Made by a program: the position numbers and the translations under genes
Notes under the pieces: model-generated
The model's database searches: none
Seen by the model: the letters and a program-made list of their open reading frames with translations, nothing else
What the model was told of the DNA's origin: nothing
DNA from: Scytonema hofmannii PCC 7110
GTDB lineage: Bacteria > Cyanobacteriota > Cyanobacteriia > Cyanobacteriales > Nostocaceae
Length of the DNA: 64,000 bases
Assembly (NCBI RefSeq): GCF_000346485.2
Contig: NZ_KQ976354.1
Span: 7,488,283-7,552,282 of the forward strand
Reading direction: 5' to 3'
In this document: positions 34,640 to 43,537 of the stretch, piece after piece
How the letters are laid out: the number at the start of each line of letters is the position of its first letter
Numbering within the stretch: position 1 is the first letter of the stretch

Positions 34640-35116
34640 CTCTATCTACCACTCTCCTTTGCTGGCACACCTTAAGTCTTTCCCATAATTCTGGATGAGT
34701 AACAAAGTAATCTTTCAGCCAATCGCAACCGCGCACGAGTAGCTCATCTAACCCACCCACAGACCATATACGATGCGATCGCGAATTGTTTTCAGATGCG
34801 GTGGCTCATCCTGTGATTCCCAATTTTTGATAATTTGGTATTTTACAATACTTTTCACCCACTCCTCTATTAGGAAAGATGCAGGTAATGGATTGGTTTG
34901 CAAGGAGGACTTAGGGATAGAGTTCTGAGACAAATAATTCACTAGCAATTGACACAACTTTTGCGTTAAAAATGGCTGTCCACCTGTCCATGACAGTACT
35001 GCTTGCATCACAACCTGAGGATTGTCTACTTTTCCCTCCAAACCCCTTGACAATGGACTCGTTTCATGAATTTTAAATCTATATAGTTGAATTGCTCGCC
35101 CAACATTAAACGGCAA
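34640..35116 (-). pseudogene. Remnant of an AAA-like/WD40 STAND protein with a large internal deletion
   Basis: 35116-34748 encodes FNVGRAIQLYRFKIHETSPL and VVMQAVLSWTGGQPFLTQKL then DEPPHLKTIRDRI, the end of the cyanobacterial AAA-like (AAA_35-type) ATPase. Right after a stop, 34745-34650 encodes ELLVRGCDWLKDYFVTHPEL, the sequence that normally ends the WD40-repeat part. The front of the ATPase and all WD40 repeats are missing, so two distant ends are now joined. Confidence 0.7.
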
Positions 35117-35148
35117 TTTCTCCAGCTATAACTCAGATAACAGCAGGG

Positions 35149-35475
35149 TTAGATGGAATTGTCGAGTTCCGCAGACAGTTCCATGTTATCCAGAATCCTC
35201 ACACAAGTTTCTGCTTTCCTAACTGCTTCCGCCTTTGTTTCGAATATAGTTCCCTTATCTCCTTCTTCCTCTGTCACACCTGTACAAAGTTCGATAAATC
35301 GCGTCTCGACAACACCTGCTTCTTTTACTGCACCAGGAACAACCTTATCGACTTTCACCATCTCATTATAAACAGCTGTAGGAATAATAATACTGCCATA
35401 AAGTTGCTGCAATATATCTAGTTGACCAATTGCAGCTAAATTCGTAATGGGTGATGTATCACAAACAACAATCAC
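35149..35475 (-). pseudogene. Truncated DUF3368 (PIN-like) toxin
   Basis: The first 55 residues (IVVCDTSPITNLAAIGQLDI and on to PTAVYNEMV) are a normal DUF3368 start with the first aspartate. After about residue 60 the sequence switches to unrelated KAEAVRKAETCVRILDNMEL, so the ALA-x-E and 'DE' active-site parts are lost. It overlaps the antitoxin by four bases. Confidence 0.65.
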
Positions 35476-35717
35476 AGCAAATCCATTGATTGCAACGTTC
35501 TAAGATCTGCCTGAAAATCTTCAACATCATAGTTGATATAAAGTCCTCTTTTTGCCAATTCATGTTGGAATTCAATAACTGTGAGTCCAGTCCAAGCACG
35601 AACTTTGCCACTGCTTATTTTTTCTTGCTTATACAGCATAATAGCAATTTCTAGCTTCAGTTCATCCTCAGTCATTTTTGTGGCTCGGATGATATCATCA
35701 GGAATTAGAAAACTCAT
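35472..35717 (-). CDS. UPF0175-family antitoxin
   Basis: 81 residues: MSFLIPDDIIRATKMTEDEL, LKLEIAIMLYKQEKISSGKV, RAWTGLTVIEFQHELAKRGL. This is the UPF0175 helix-turn-helix antitoxin normally paired with DUF3368. The start is ATG 35717; the longer frame upstream includes repeat sequence. The antitoxin is complete; its toxin is not. Confidence 0.8.
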   Translation of the reverse strand: MSFLIPDDIIRATKMTEDELKLEIAIMLYKQEKISSGKVRAWTGLTVIEFQHELAKRGLYINYDVEDFQADLRTLQSMDLL

Positions 35718-35856
35718 CGTTTTTGATTTTAGCAGACCTTTCACTCCTAAGGTATCGAAAATATTAGAGATTTGTCCACCTGTAATTCTTGAGGTAACAA
35801 AGGACGGGCGAGGACGCCCATCCCACAATTGGGGATAATTTATTTCTGACAAATCC

Positions 35857-36906
35857 CTAAAAGAACCAACCGTATGAGTGTAAACCTTTACCCAAAAGAT
35901 TAACTCCCAAGTAACAAATCCAAACAACAACAAAGCCGCTAGCTGCTAAAATTGCAGGGCTACGACCTTGCCAACCGCGAGTGATGCGGGAGTGGAGGTA
36001 AGAAGCAAAAACTAACCAAGTGATGAGCGCCCAAGTTTCTTTAGGGTCCCAACTCCAGTAAGAACCCCATGCTTCATTCGCCCAAACTCCACCGGCAATA
36101 ATACCAATGGTTAGCAAGGGAAAACCCAAGCCAATAACGCGATAGCTAATGTTATCTAGGGTTTCCGCAAGACTAAGGCGTTGGGGTGAAAGCGGTTCGG
36201 CTGTTGCCATAGTTGACGACTGAGGAACAGTCACTAAGTCTAAAACCACAGTTTTCCCGTTAGGGTTGCTCTCAACACGGGTTACTCCATTATTCTCACC
36301 AGTAAATGCTTGTGCGTGAGAGACTGCTTCACCAACTTTGTGCAATCGATAGCCATTGCTGCGATAACCGCCAGTTCCTACAGAACTACCCTGTAGTTGA
36401 ATGTCTTGACCGCGAGTTACCAACAGAAAAGCGATCGCCAGTAGCGAACCTACCATCAAAGCTGAATAACTCAACATCATAACGCTAACGTGCATCATCA
36501 GCCAATTTGACTTAAGTGCAGGAACCAAGGGTGCAGATGATTGCATTTCTGATGGTAGTGACAAAGTCGCAAAAGCTGTGATAGCCATGGCGACGGGTGC
36601 AGTCACAACTCCGACCAAATGACTGCGGCTTGTATTTTCTGCAATCAGATGGACGGTGGTAATTCCCCAAACGAGGAAAAATAGCGATTCATACAAATTA
36701 CTTAGGGGAAAATATCCCGCTTCCAGCCATCTTGCCCCTAAAAGGGTAGCAATGCACAAGTTAGCGATCGCCATCCCGGCTGTTCCCAAAGTAGGAAGGG
36801 CGGGAATATTTGGAAATGCTGTCCCAAACCAATACACGAGCATTGTTATAAATAAGACAGCAAAGGAGGCATTATCTAGCCAATTCTGGAGTGCAACCAG
36901 ATTCAT
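35857..36906 (-). CDS. ccsB: Cytochrome c biogenesis protein CcsB (CcsA-type, system II)
   Basis: This thylakoid membrane protein helps to bring haem to apocytochromes c (f, c6, c550). The 349-residue sequence has about eight hydrophobic segments, and the tryptophan-rich haem-handling motif [20 protein letters not shown] near residue 270-290. Histidines near 115-150 ([14 protein letters not shown]) and 328-345 are likely haem ligands. A polar insert at 170-230 is common in cyanobacterial versions. The name CcsA is used for the plastid homologue. It is separated from the island by the UPF0175 module. Confidence 0.92.
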   Translation of the reverse strand: MNLVALQNWLDNASFAVLFITMLVYWFGTAFPNIPALPTLGTAGMAIANLCIATLLGARWLEAGYFPLSNLYESLFFLVWGITTVHLIAENTSRSHLVGVVTAPVAMAITAFATLSLPSEMQSSAPLVPALKSNWLMMHVSVMMLSYSALMVGSLLAIAFLLVTRGQDIQLQGSSVGTGGYRSNGYRLHKVGEAVSHAQAFTGENNGVTRVESNPNGKTVVLDLVTVPQSSTMATAEPLSPQRLSLAETLDNISYRVIGLGFPLLTIGIIAGGVWANEAWGSYWSWDPKETWALITWLVFASYLHSRITRGWQGRSPAILAASGFVVVWICYLGVNLLGKGLHSYGWFF

Positions 36907-36964
36907 AATTTAAGTTATCTCCAGTTAAATACGTATTTTTATTTCTTAAATCCTAGCGCTCAAT

Positions 36965-36990
36965 CAGTAACCAGTGACCAGTGACCAGTT
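36965..36990. repeat. STRR heptamer array (CAGTGAC)
   Basis: Three CAGTGAC-like units, ending eight bases before the stop of the DUF3352 gene on the minus strand. Confidence 0.75.
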
Positions 36991-36998
36991 AACCTTTC

Positions 36999-38738
36999 TC
37001 ATGTGCCAGGTGAGGTACTAGCTGTAGGAGTTGGTAGTGGACCGGAATTTTCAACTTTTTTCATTGTAATAAAAATGTCATAGCGAATACTGCGGTTATC
37101 GCTGACGGCTGATGTCACACCCATTGAACGTGTTGCGTCTATCCAAGTTTGTTTGATAGGTACAAAGGATGCTAAAGGAAAATTTTTAGCTGTTCGTTCC
37201 ACATCTATAAAAAATTGCCCATTTGTAGGGTTGGGTTCTTTGGGTACAGTTGTTTGGAAAATTGTCGTGCTAGCAAAGGGGTAATTTGGTTTGGGCAGTA
37301 TTCTCTCGCTGACAGGCGCACCCAATGCTAAAAAAGCAACGTTTCCATCTAACCAGCCGCGTGTAGCAGTTAAGGTTCCAAAGGGTCCCACCCAATTGAC
37401 AACAGGTCTATCTGCTACTGTTGTGTACTTGATTTGAAACTGGTATTGATTTTTGATCACTTCATCTAGCTGTTTGAGAGCAGTTTCAGCACGATTGCGA
37501 TCGCTTGCTTCTACCATAAAGACAAAAGCTGCCCTAAAGTCTTCTGATGAGCCTTCTTTAGCAATATTTGGAACAATTGAGAGCGAAAATTCTCCGCCCA
37601 TCCAACTCAGAAGATCTCGCTCTAAATCAAGCTCGGTTAGAGATTTGACTCCTTCTCGCAATTGTTCTGGTGTCATTGGCGATCGCGGATTTCCTTGAGA
37701 AGTTAAAGCATAATCTGCCCACAATTGCTTTAAATTCCCTCCCGACAGCATCAACAAAGTTTCTGCGGGGAGGCGATTTTGCATTTTGCCTGCACTATTT
37801 TCTGTTACCAAAACTCTTTGAGAGTTTGGATTCAACCAGGAAACACCTTTGATCCTGATTCCTTCTGATTCTAAAGAAAGACTTCCTGCCAAACCTTGGT
37901 TATTTTGAAGTTGAGAGAGAACGGGTGAGGGTAAAGAGCGATCGCCAGATGCGGCTATTTTGGCAGAGAAAGGTACATTAACATAAAACTGAGCAAAGGG
38001 CTGATAAATGGCAATTTTTGGATAGTTTTCTGCAAAACCTGGAGAATCAGCCAAGGATGTCTTCCGTTTATAGGCATTAATTGCCTTTTCTGTTGCTTTT
38101 GGGTTGTCAGTAATAACTAAAAAATTATCATCCACTACGGCTGCTGAGAATTTTTCCCCAGCTTGTCCTTCAGTTTCTTTGATGGCAATATTCTCGTAAG
38201 AACGGTCAATCCATTTGCCGCCTTTGGGCGCTTTGGGTTGTGACAGTATACTTTTAGCAACTTCTTTATTTTTGATAGGCAAAACCATCACAAGCGACTG
38301 TTCGTTACCAATTACATTTGCGTTAGTCGTTACTGGTTTAGACGTGGCTTTGCTCACCTCAGGCGCAAGAACTGCAACTGCAATTTGGTCACCCACCCAA
38401 GGACGAATATCTTTCTGGAAATCGTAGCCGTTACTTATCAGAAAGCGTTCCTGAAGCTGCACTATATTAGTATCCAGTTCTGTTTGAGTTTCTTTGGTTC
38501 CAAACTCTCGCAACTTTTGCCATTGACTGGAGTCGGTCGTAAAAGAAACTGCAAATAGAGCATCTTGAGGAATAATATTTGCTCCTGGTAGCAAATCTCT
38601 AGAGAATGGTTTGTCTTGAGTCAACAGCCAATATGCGGCTGCACCCCCACCAATCAGCAATCCTGCTGATGAGAGCGTTAACACTAAAGACGGTTTCTTA
38701 TCTTTTTTCATCAAAACAGACACAATAGGCAGTGTCAC
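36999..38738 (-). CDS. DUF3352 domain protein
   Basis: 579 residues. A short cytoplasmic start is followed by one membrane segment (LVLTLSSAGLLIGGGAAAYWLL), and the rest is predicted extracytoplasmic. It matches DUF3352: DALFAVSFTTDSSQWQKL, AVLAPEVS, SLTELDLERDLLSWMGGEFS (around residue 380) and PNYPFASTTIFQT. The family is cyanobacterial and of unknown function. Typical length. It ends close to a heptamer array. Confidence 0.85.
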   Translation of the reverse strand: MTLPIVSVLMKKDKKPSLVLTLSSAGLLIGGGAAAYWLLTQDKPFSRDLLPGANIIPQDALFAVSFTTDSSQWQKLREFGTKETQTELDTNIVQLQERFLISNGYDFQKDIRPWVGDQIAVAVLAPEVSKATSKPVTTNANVIGNEQSLVMVLPIKNKEVAKSILSQPKAPKGGKWIDRSYENIAIKETEGQAGEKFSAAVVDDNFLVITDNPKATEKAINAYKRKTSLADSPGFAENYPKIAIYQPFAQFYVNVPFSAKIAASGDRSLPSPVLSQLQNNQGLAGSLSLESEGIRIKGVSWLNPNSQRVLVTENSAGKMQNRLPAETLLMLSGGNLKQLWADYALTSQGNPRSPMTPEQLREGVKSLTELDLERDLLSWMGGEFSLSIVPNIAKEGSSEDFRAAFVFMVEASDRNRAETALKQLDEVIKNQYQFQIKYTTVADRPVVNWVGPFGTLTATRGWLDGNVAFLALGAPVSERILPKPNYPFASTTIFQTTVPKEPNPTNGQFFIDVERTAKNFPLASFVPIKQTWIDATRSMGVTSAVSDNRSIRYDIFITMKKVENSGPLPTPTASTSPGT

Positions 38739-38883
38739 TGAAACAAAGGTTTTGCCATGCTAGTTTTTTTCTAGCTGTTTGTAGATATTTATAATACAAA
38801 TTTTGTGGGACGGGCATCCTTGACCATCTTAAATTTAAAGACAGGAATGACGCTCACCCTACAAGAAAAAATTTAACAAAAGG

Positions 38884-39513
38884 CTAGACCTTGCCATTAT
38901 TAGAACCCAATTCCATCGAGCCCAAATATTTTGTTAAATATGGTGAAAAAACCTCATAAATTAGGGTAAGAGGCTGCCCGTGATGCCAAAACAAGTAGTG
39001 GCGACCCCAAAAAGGTCCGGTCTCATCAAAACCCGCTTCTAGCGCCGTGGAGTCACCATAATAGATTCCCTGTACATCCCGATATAACTCCGTGCGGAGA
39101 CGTGCCAAACTAGCCCAAATAGGTAATGCACGGTTTTGTAAATACTCATCTACGTGAGAAGCTTCCCACCAAGAAGTCGCATATGCCAAGCGCTGACCGG
39201 AGGCGGTACGCAACCAAACCTGTCGTCGCAGTCGCGGTCCTGGAACAGCTTTGATTAGGTCAGGTGCATTATCCAAATCCGCACCAACCAATGACATATC
39301 AATAACGTCCACTTCTGTGGGTTCACCTGTTAGCAATTGTAAGTGTCGTGTCGGAGACCCGTCACCTAACAAAAGGAGTTGCCAAGCTGGTGCGAGTTGA
39401 GTGTGAGGCAAACCCTGTTGAATGACTTCCTCCCCACCCTGCCAAATTGAGGTGAGACGATGCCACCCCAATGGCAATGTTAAATTGTTTGTCGGCGTAA
39501 AAGTCGCTGTCAA
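38884..39513 (-). CDS. Chorismate lyase family protein
   Basis: 209 residues. Chorismate pyruvate-lyase makes 4-hydroxybenzoate, the head group of plastoquinone in cyanobacteria. The sequence matches the DUF98/UbiC-like type: LAPAWQLLLLGDGSPTRHLQ, TGEPTEVDVIDM, GPRLRRQVWLRTASGQRLAYATSWW (the substrate-binding R-x-V-x-L region) and ALPIWASLARLRTELYRDV. Assignment to the family is secure; the activity is by homology. It stands alone near a tRNA gene on the same strand. Confidence 0.85.
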   Translation of the reverse strand: MTATFTPTNNLTLPLGWHRLTSIWQGGEEVIQQGLPHTQLAPAWQLLLLGDGSPTRHLQLLTGEPTEVDVIDMSLVGADLDNAPDLIKAVPGPRLRRQVWLRTASGQRLAYATSWWEASHVDEYLQNRALPIWASLARLRTELYRDVQGIYYGDSTALEAGFDETGPFWGRHYLFWHHGQPLTLIYEVFSPYLTKYLGSMELGSNNGKV

Positions 39514-39712
39514 GGTTCTTTACAAAACTTCACTTATTTATATAATTGCATAAAAATTGGGTAAGGGGCAAGGGGCATTGGGCATTGGGCATTGGGGACT
39601 GCTCACTAGTTAATTCCCAACTTGGCTGGAGGGAAAGCCTTCTTGCAACTTCTCTCGAAAATAAATTAATTTCTAATTAATTCTCTTAATCTTAATAACG
39701 AGTGCTATCCAG

Positions 39713-39744
39713 CCACTGGTTACTGGTCACTGGTCACTGGTCAG
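39713..39744. repeat. STRR heptamer array (CACTGGT)
   Basis: Four units of ACTGGTC next to the tRNA-Leu gene. Confidence 0.8.
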
Positions 39745-39752
39745 GTGATTAA

Positions 39753-39833
39753 TGCGGATGGCGAGACTCGAACTCGCAAGGGAAGCCCACACGCCCCTCA
39801 AACGTGCGCGTATACCAATTCCGCCACATCCGC
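39753..39833 (-). tRNA. tRNA-Leu (GAG)
   Basis: On the minus strand GCGGATG and CATCCGC form the acceptor stem. The D-arm follows (GGCGGAATTGGTATAC), the anticodon stem is CACGT/GCGTG with loop TTGAGGG, so the anticodon is GAG. A long variable arm (TGGGCTTCCCTT) gives class II, as expected for leucine. The T-arm is GCGAGTTCGAGTCTCGC. The CCA end is not encoded. Confidence 0.95.
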
Positions 39834-40163
39834 AAGGTTTATCGTAATGAGTATAGCATAACAAAAATCAATTTGGTTGAGATGCGACCCAAAATATAAA
39901 AAATTTTTGTTGGGGAATGAACTAATTTTGTTGTTAGTGTAAGTGCCATCAGGCGCACAATACTCTTACACTTATAAACACTATACTGGGAGGCTGATAT
40001 GCACTCTCAAGTAACCCATAGAGGCAACAAGCCAAATCCTCGCGCTAACTTGAGGATGTGATTTGGTCCTATCCTGGCGTCATAGTGAGATGAGGCTCTG
40101 CGTAATTTCAACTTTGACGGCTCCTTAATGTCAATCTACCGAACTTATATCATTAGCTAGAAG
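39834..40163 (+). promoter_or_regulatory. Long, structured leader before accC
   Basis: AGTGTAAG (39937-) pairs with CTTACACT about 30 bases on. A second stem CCAAAT/ATTTGG with inner CCTC/GAGG follows at about 40030-40075. Between them is a possible 20-codon leader ORF (39999-40061) with GGGAGG before its ATG. The leader may control accC expression; that is inference. Confidence 0.4.
39999..40061 (+). CDS. Possible leader peptide upstream of accC
   Basis: ATG at 39999 has GGGAGG six bases upstream and opens a 20-codon frame (MHSQVTHRGNKPNPRANLRM). I know of no family. Its position inside a folded leader makes it a candidate leader peptide, but chance cannot be excluded. Confidence 0.3.
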   Translation: MHSQVTHRGNKPNPRANLRM

Positions 40164-41513
40164 ATGAAGTTTGACAAAATATTAATTGCCAATCGGGGAG
40201 AAATTGCTCTTCGCATTCTCCGCGCCTGTGAGGAAATGGGGATTGGGACGGTTGCGGTACACTCCACCGTTGACCGAAATGCTCTGCACGTTCAATTAGC
40301 TGATGAAGCGGTTTGCATTGGAGAAGCAGCTAGCAGTAAAAGTTATTTGAATATTCCCAATATTATTGCTGCTGCTTTGACACGTAATGCTAGTGCTATT
40401 CATCCTGGTTATGGCTTTTTAGCAGAAAATGCTCGATTTGCAGAAATTTGTGCCGATCATCACATTGCTTTCATCGGTCCTTCTCCCGAAGCGATGCGGT
40501 TAATGGGTGATAAATCCACGGCAAAAGATACCATGCAAAGAGCTGGCGTACCCACAGTACCGGGTAGTGATGGCTTACTAGAGTCGGAAGAAGAAGGATT
40601 AGCTATTGCCCAAAAAATTGGCTACCCTATCATGATTAAAGCTACAGCAGGTGGCGGTGGTAGGGGGATGCGTTTGGTGCGTTCTGAAAGTGAATTTGTC
40701 AAATCTTTTCAAGCAGCGCAAGGCGAAGCAGGTGCTGCATTTGGTAATTCCGGAGTATATTTAGAAAAATTTATTGAGTGTCCCCGCCATATTGAATTTC
40801 AAATATTGGCTGATAACTACGGTAACGTAATTCATTTGGGCGAACGCGATTGCTCAATTCAGCGTCGCAATCAGAAACTTTTAGAAGAAGCACCTAGCCC
40901 TGCTTTAGACTCAGAGTTACGGGAAAAAATGGGACAAGCGGCTGTTCGAGCATCTCAGTTTATCAATTACAGTGGGGCGGGAACTGTCGAGTTTCTCTTG
41001 GATAGGTCGGGTCAGTTTTACTTTATGGAAATGAATACCCGGATTCAAGTTGAACATCCCGTTACGGAGATGATTACTGGTATGGACTTGGTAGCCGAAC
41101 AAATCCGTATTGCTCAAGGAGGAAGACTTCCGGTCACGCAAGACCAAGTCATCTTGAGAGGTCATGCAATCGAGTGCCGTATTAACGCTGAAGATCCCGA
41201 ACATGATTTTCGCCCCTCAGCCGGACGTATCAGTGGTTATCTCCCCCCTGGCGGTCCCGGAGTCCGAATTGACTCCCACGCGTATACCGATTATCAAATT
41301 CCCCCGTACTACGACTCCCTCATTGGCAAGTTAATTGTTTGGGGTCCAGACCGTGCTACTGCCATAAAGCGCATGAAGCGTGCATTGCGAGAATGCGCTA
41401 TTACGGGCTTACCAACCACAATTGGTTTCCATCAAAAAATTATGGAATATCCCCAGTTTCTACAGGGCAATGTCTATACCAATTTTGTACAGGAGATGAA
41501 AGGACTTGGATAA
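40164..41513 (+). CDS. accC: Acetyl-CoA carboxylase, biotin carboxylase subunit
   Basis: AccC carboxylates the biotin on AccB, the first step of fatty acid synthesis. The 449-residue protein has [19 protein letters not shown] at the start, [14 protein letters not shown] near 75, the glycine-rich ATP loop [13 protein letters not shown] near 160, and [13 protein letters not shown] near 200. [20 protein letters not shown] near 285 holds the catalytic E and R residues. [19 protein letters not shown] closes the biotin carboxylase C-terminal domain. Length and motifs are canonical. Confidence 0.97.
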   Translation: MKFDKILIANRGEIALRILRACEEMGIGTVAVHSTVDRNALHVQLADEAVCIGEAASSKSYLNIPNIIAAALTRNASAIHPGYGFLAENARFAEICADHHIAFIGPSPEAMRLMGDKSTAKDTMQRAGVPTVPGSDGLLESEEEGLAIAQKIGYPIMIKATAGGGGRGMRLVRSESEFVKSFQAAQGEAGAAFGNSGVYLEKFIECPRHIEFQILADNYGNVIHLGERDCSIQRRNQKLLEEAPSPALDSELREKMGQAAVRASQFINYSGAGTVEFLLDRSGQFYFMEMNTRIQVEHPVTEMITGMDLVAEQIRIAQGGRLPVTQDQVILRGHAIECRINAEDPEHDFRPSAGRISGYLPPGGPGVRIDSHAYTDYQIPPYYDSLIGKLIVWGPDRATAIKRMKRALRECAITGLPTTIGFHQKIMEYPQFLQGNVYTNFVQEMKGLG

Positions 41514-41700
41514 TAGTTAGTTGTTAGTTGTTAGTTGTTAGTAGTCTTGAAAGAACTGCTTACAATAGGACGTATGAAAATGAGCATTGGACATTGGGTA
41601 TTGGGTATTGAGTTCTCCCCTAACCCCTATCTCTGTTCTCTATTTTCAAGCTAGTCAGTAGTTCCACTGCCCACTAACCACTAACCACTAACCACTAACT
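41514..41700. repeat. Heptamer arrays TTAGTTG and CACTAAC
   Basis: Four TTAGTTG units follow accC directly (41514-41545), partly within its stop region. Four CACTAAC units (41671-41700) overlap the 3' end of the next gene on the minus strand. The two arrays can partly pair with each other. Confidence 0.8.
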
Positions 41701-41985
41701 GCGATCGAGCATAGTCAGCAGCCCTTGTTGACCCAACAAAATTTCTCGCAATAAGCTGCAAATGCCAACCCAAATGATAGGAGTGATGTCTACTCCACCT
41801 AAAGGTGGTACTATCTTTCGCAACGGGGCTAAAAAAGGTTCAGTAGGCCAAGCTACCACGTTGAAAGGAAAACGATTCAGTTCTGCTTGAGGATACCAAG
41901 TCAGAACAATGCGAATAATAAACAAAAACGTCATCAGTCCTAACACCGGACCGAGAATCCAAACAGCAAGGGTCGTACCAGTCAT
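41695..41985 (-). CDS. YggT family membrane protein
   Basis: 96 residues with two membrane helices (LGLMTFLFIIRIVLTWYP and ITPIIWVGICSLLREILLG) linked by NRFPFNVVAWPTEPFLAPLR, the YggT/YlmG signature. The proteins affect cell or thylakoid/nucleoid organisation in cyanobacteria and chloroplasts; biochemical function is unknown. Its last bases overlap a CACTAAC array. Confidence 0.88.
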   Translation of the reverse strand: MTGTTLAVWILGPVLGLMTFLFIIRIVLTWYPQAELNRFPFNVVAWPTEPFLAPLRKIVPPLGGVDITPIIWVGICSLLREILLGQQGLLTMLDRS

Positions 41986-42252
41986 GATATCAGCTTGACT
42001 ATTCCATCAGAGTAGAGAAAAAATAAGAGCAAAAGCAGTAAGATTTTAAGCTTTGTAAAGCACTCTCTATAATTCTAATTCTTTTACTTCCGTTTTTTCC
42101 ACTTCTTGATTCCCCACTCCCAACCCCCTACTCCCACTTCTTGCTTACCCCTACTCCCCACTCCCTACTCCCCACTCCCTAACAAGTAGCTTCTCAAGAA
42201 TCTGGTAGAGTATTAAAATTGAAATAACGTATGTAAAAAAAGGTTGAAATCT

Positions 42253-42372
42253 ATGACACCGTCTTTATCAAATTTTCTTTGGAGTTTGGTTTGGGGTACT
42301 GCTATTGTCGTTATCCCCGTGATAGCAGGATTAGTTTTTGTTAGCCAAAAAGATAAAATCGAGCGTTCATAA
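42253..42372 (+). CDS. psbX: Photosystem II reaction centre protein PsbX
   Basis: A 39-residue single-pass membrane protein: [20 protein letters not shown], then [19 protein letters not shown]. The N-terminal [11 protein letters not shown], the central hydrophobic helix and the basic end are typical of cyanobacterial PsbX, which lies near cytochrome b559 and affects quinone turnover. A possible ribosome site AAGGTTG lies before the ATG. A good terminator follows at 42426. It is easily missed because of its size. Confidence 0.93.
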   Translation: MTPSLSNFLWSLVWGTAIVVIPVIAGLVFVSQKDKIERS

Positions 42373-42425
42373 AAGATTTCAACAAGCGTGAAACACTCGC
42401 TCGTTTAAGTGAGAGAATGGCTTGG

Positions 42426-42455
42426 GAGACGCAGGTGACTGCGTCTCTTCTTTAA
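42426..42455 (+). terminator. Rho-independent terminator after psbX
   Basis: GAGACGCAG (42426-42434), loop GTGA, CTGCGTCTC (42439-42447), followed by TTCTTTAAATTT. A nine-pair stem with a T-rich tail, 54 bases past the psbX stop. Confidence 0.85.
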
Positions 42456-42607
42456 ATTTGCTCCAATTACAGGGAAACTGTCATCAGGAAAAAATTTTCT
42501 TGAACGGGTTAATTTCGCTTTGACACAGCAATAATATATAGTAACTAGTCACACTAGAGTTTTAAATTTTAACTCGTTAACATAGATTTGTTATTAGGTA
42601 AACAGCA

Positions 42608-43537
42608 ATGCTAATGTTCGGGCTGAACTCAGCCAGTGTTCTGGCTCAGGTAAATTTTGGGGCGAACTCAGCCAGTATTCTAGGAATCTTCCTGGCTGTG
42701 GCTGGGGCAGCACTCTATTTTCTTCGCTCAGTGCGCCCAGAGCTTTCCCGCGACCAAGATATCTTTTTTGCGGCTGTGGGTTTGCTGTGCGGCTTTATTC
42801 TCATATTCCAAGGATGGCGTCTCGACCCAATTCTACAATTTGGTCAGTTGCTTTTGGCGGGATCGACTGTATTTTTTGCAGTTGAAAGCATTCGCTTGCG
42901 GGGGATTGCCACGCAACAAGCCAAGCGCAACACTCCTATTGTGGATGACGAACGAGAGGTTAGCGATCGCCCTTCATACAGTAAAAGATCAAAATATGGT
43001 CAGGCAGAAATGGAAGCCGATCTAGATACCCTGCCTTATTATGAAGAAGACGAAGCGCCACCAAGACGAATTCCAGGTAGTAGAGATTCTCGCTCATCTC
43101 GTGATGATTACTATGACGATCAAGCCCCACGCCGTTTAGAACGTCGCAGTAGTAGCGAAAGACCAAATACGGACAAACCTCGCCGTCGGAGCAATTCTCG
43201 CCCAGTACGTACATCTGAAAGATTTGAAGATGAAGATTGGGAGACTTCCTCCAAACCACCAGTAGATGATTGGGATAACTCTCCCGGTGAAGAAAAAAGA
43301 CCTTCTCGCCGCAGTACCAATGGACCGGTTCGCCCAACAGTGACTGAAGACGATGTTCCTCCCAGACCAAGAAGGCGTCGTCCACCCAGTGATTCAACTT
43401 CCAGAGTTGAACGCCAAGATGATGATATTATTTCCACAGATTACGTAGACTACAAACCTCTTGACCGCCCGCTTGACCGATCAAATCGCTCAAGTGATGA
43501 ACAAGATAATTCAGTAAATTTTGACGATGATGTTTAA
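42608..43537 (+). CDS. ycf66: Ycf66 family protein
   Basis: 309 residues. The N-terminal 100 carry three hydrophobic segments with SASILGIFLAVAGAALYFLR, VGLLCGFILIFQGWRLDPIL and FGQLLLAGSTVFFAVESIRL, the Ycf66 signature. Ycf66 is found in cyanobacteria and some plastids, with no known function. The remaining 200 residues are strongly charged and disordered (many RR, DD, SS), longer than in the plastid versions. The last codons touch the IS-like end that starts at 43538. Confidence 0.88.
   Translation: MLMFGLNSASVLAQVNFGANSASILGIFLAVAGAALYFLRSVRPELSRDQDIFFAAVGLLCGFILIFQGWRLDPILQFGQLLLAGSTVFFAVESIRLRGIATQQAKRNTPIVDDEREVSDRPSYSKRSKYGQAEMEADLDTLPYYEEDEAPPRRIPGSRDSRSSRDDYYDDQAPRRLERRSSSERPNTDKPRRRSNSRPVRTSERFEDEDWETSSKPPVDDWDNSPGEEKRPSRRSTNGPVRPTVTEDDVPPRPRRRRPPSDSTSRVERQDDDIISTDYVDYKPLDRPLDRSNRSSDEQDNSVNFDDDV

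Noticed and set aside
35718-35933. Longer start for the UPF0175 antitoxin
   Set aside because: The upstream extension reads through the ccsB 3' end and a repeat (WDGRPRPSF). The family starts at MSFLIPDD, so the shorter form is right.
42960-43437. Minus-strand frames of 105 and 145 codons opposite ycf66
   Set aside because: They lie opposite the low-complexity, charged tail of Ycf66, where antisense frames stay open by composition.
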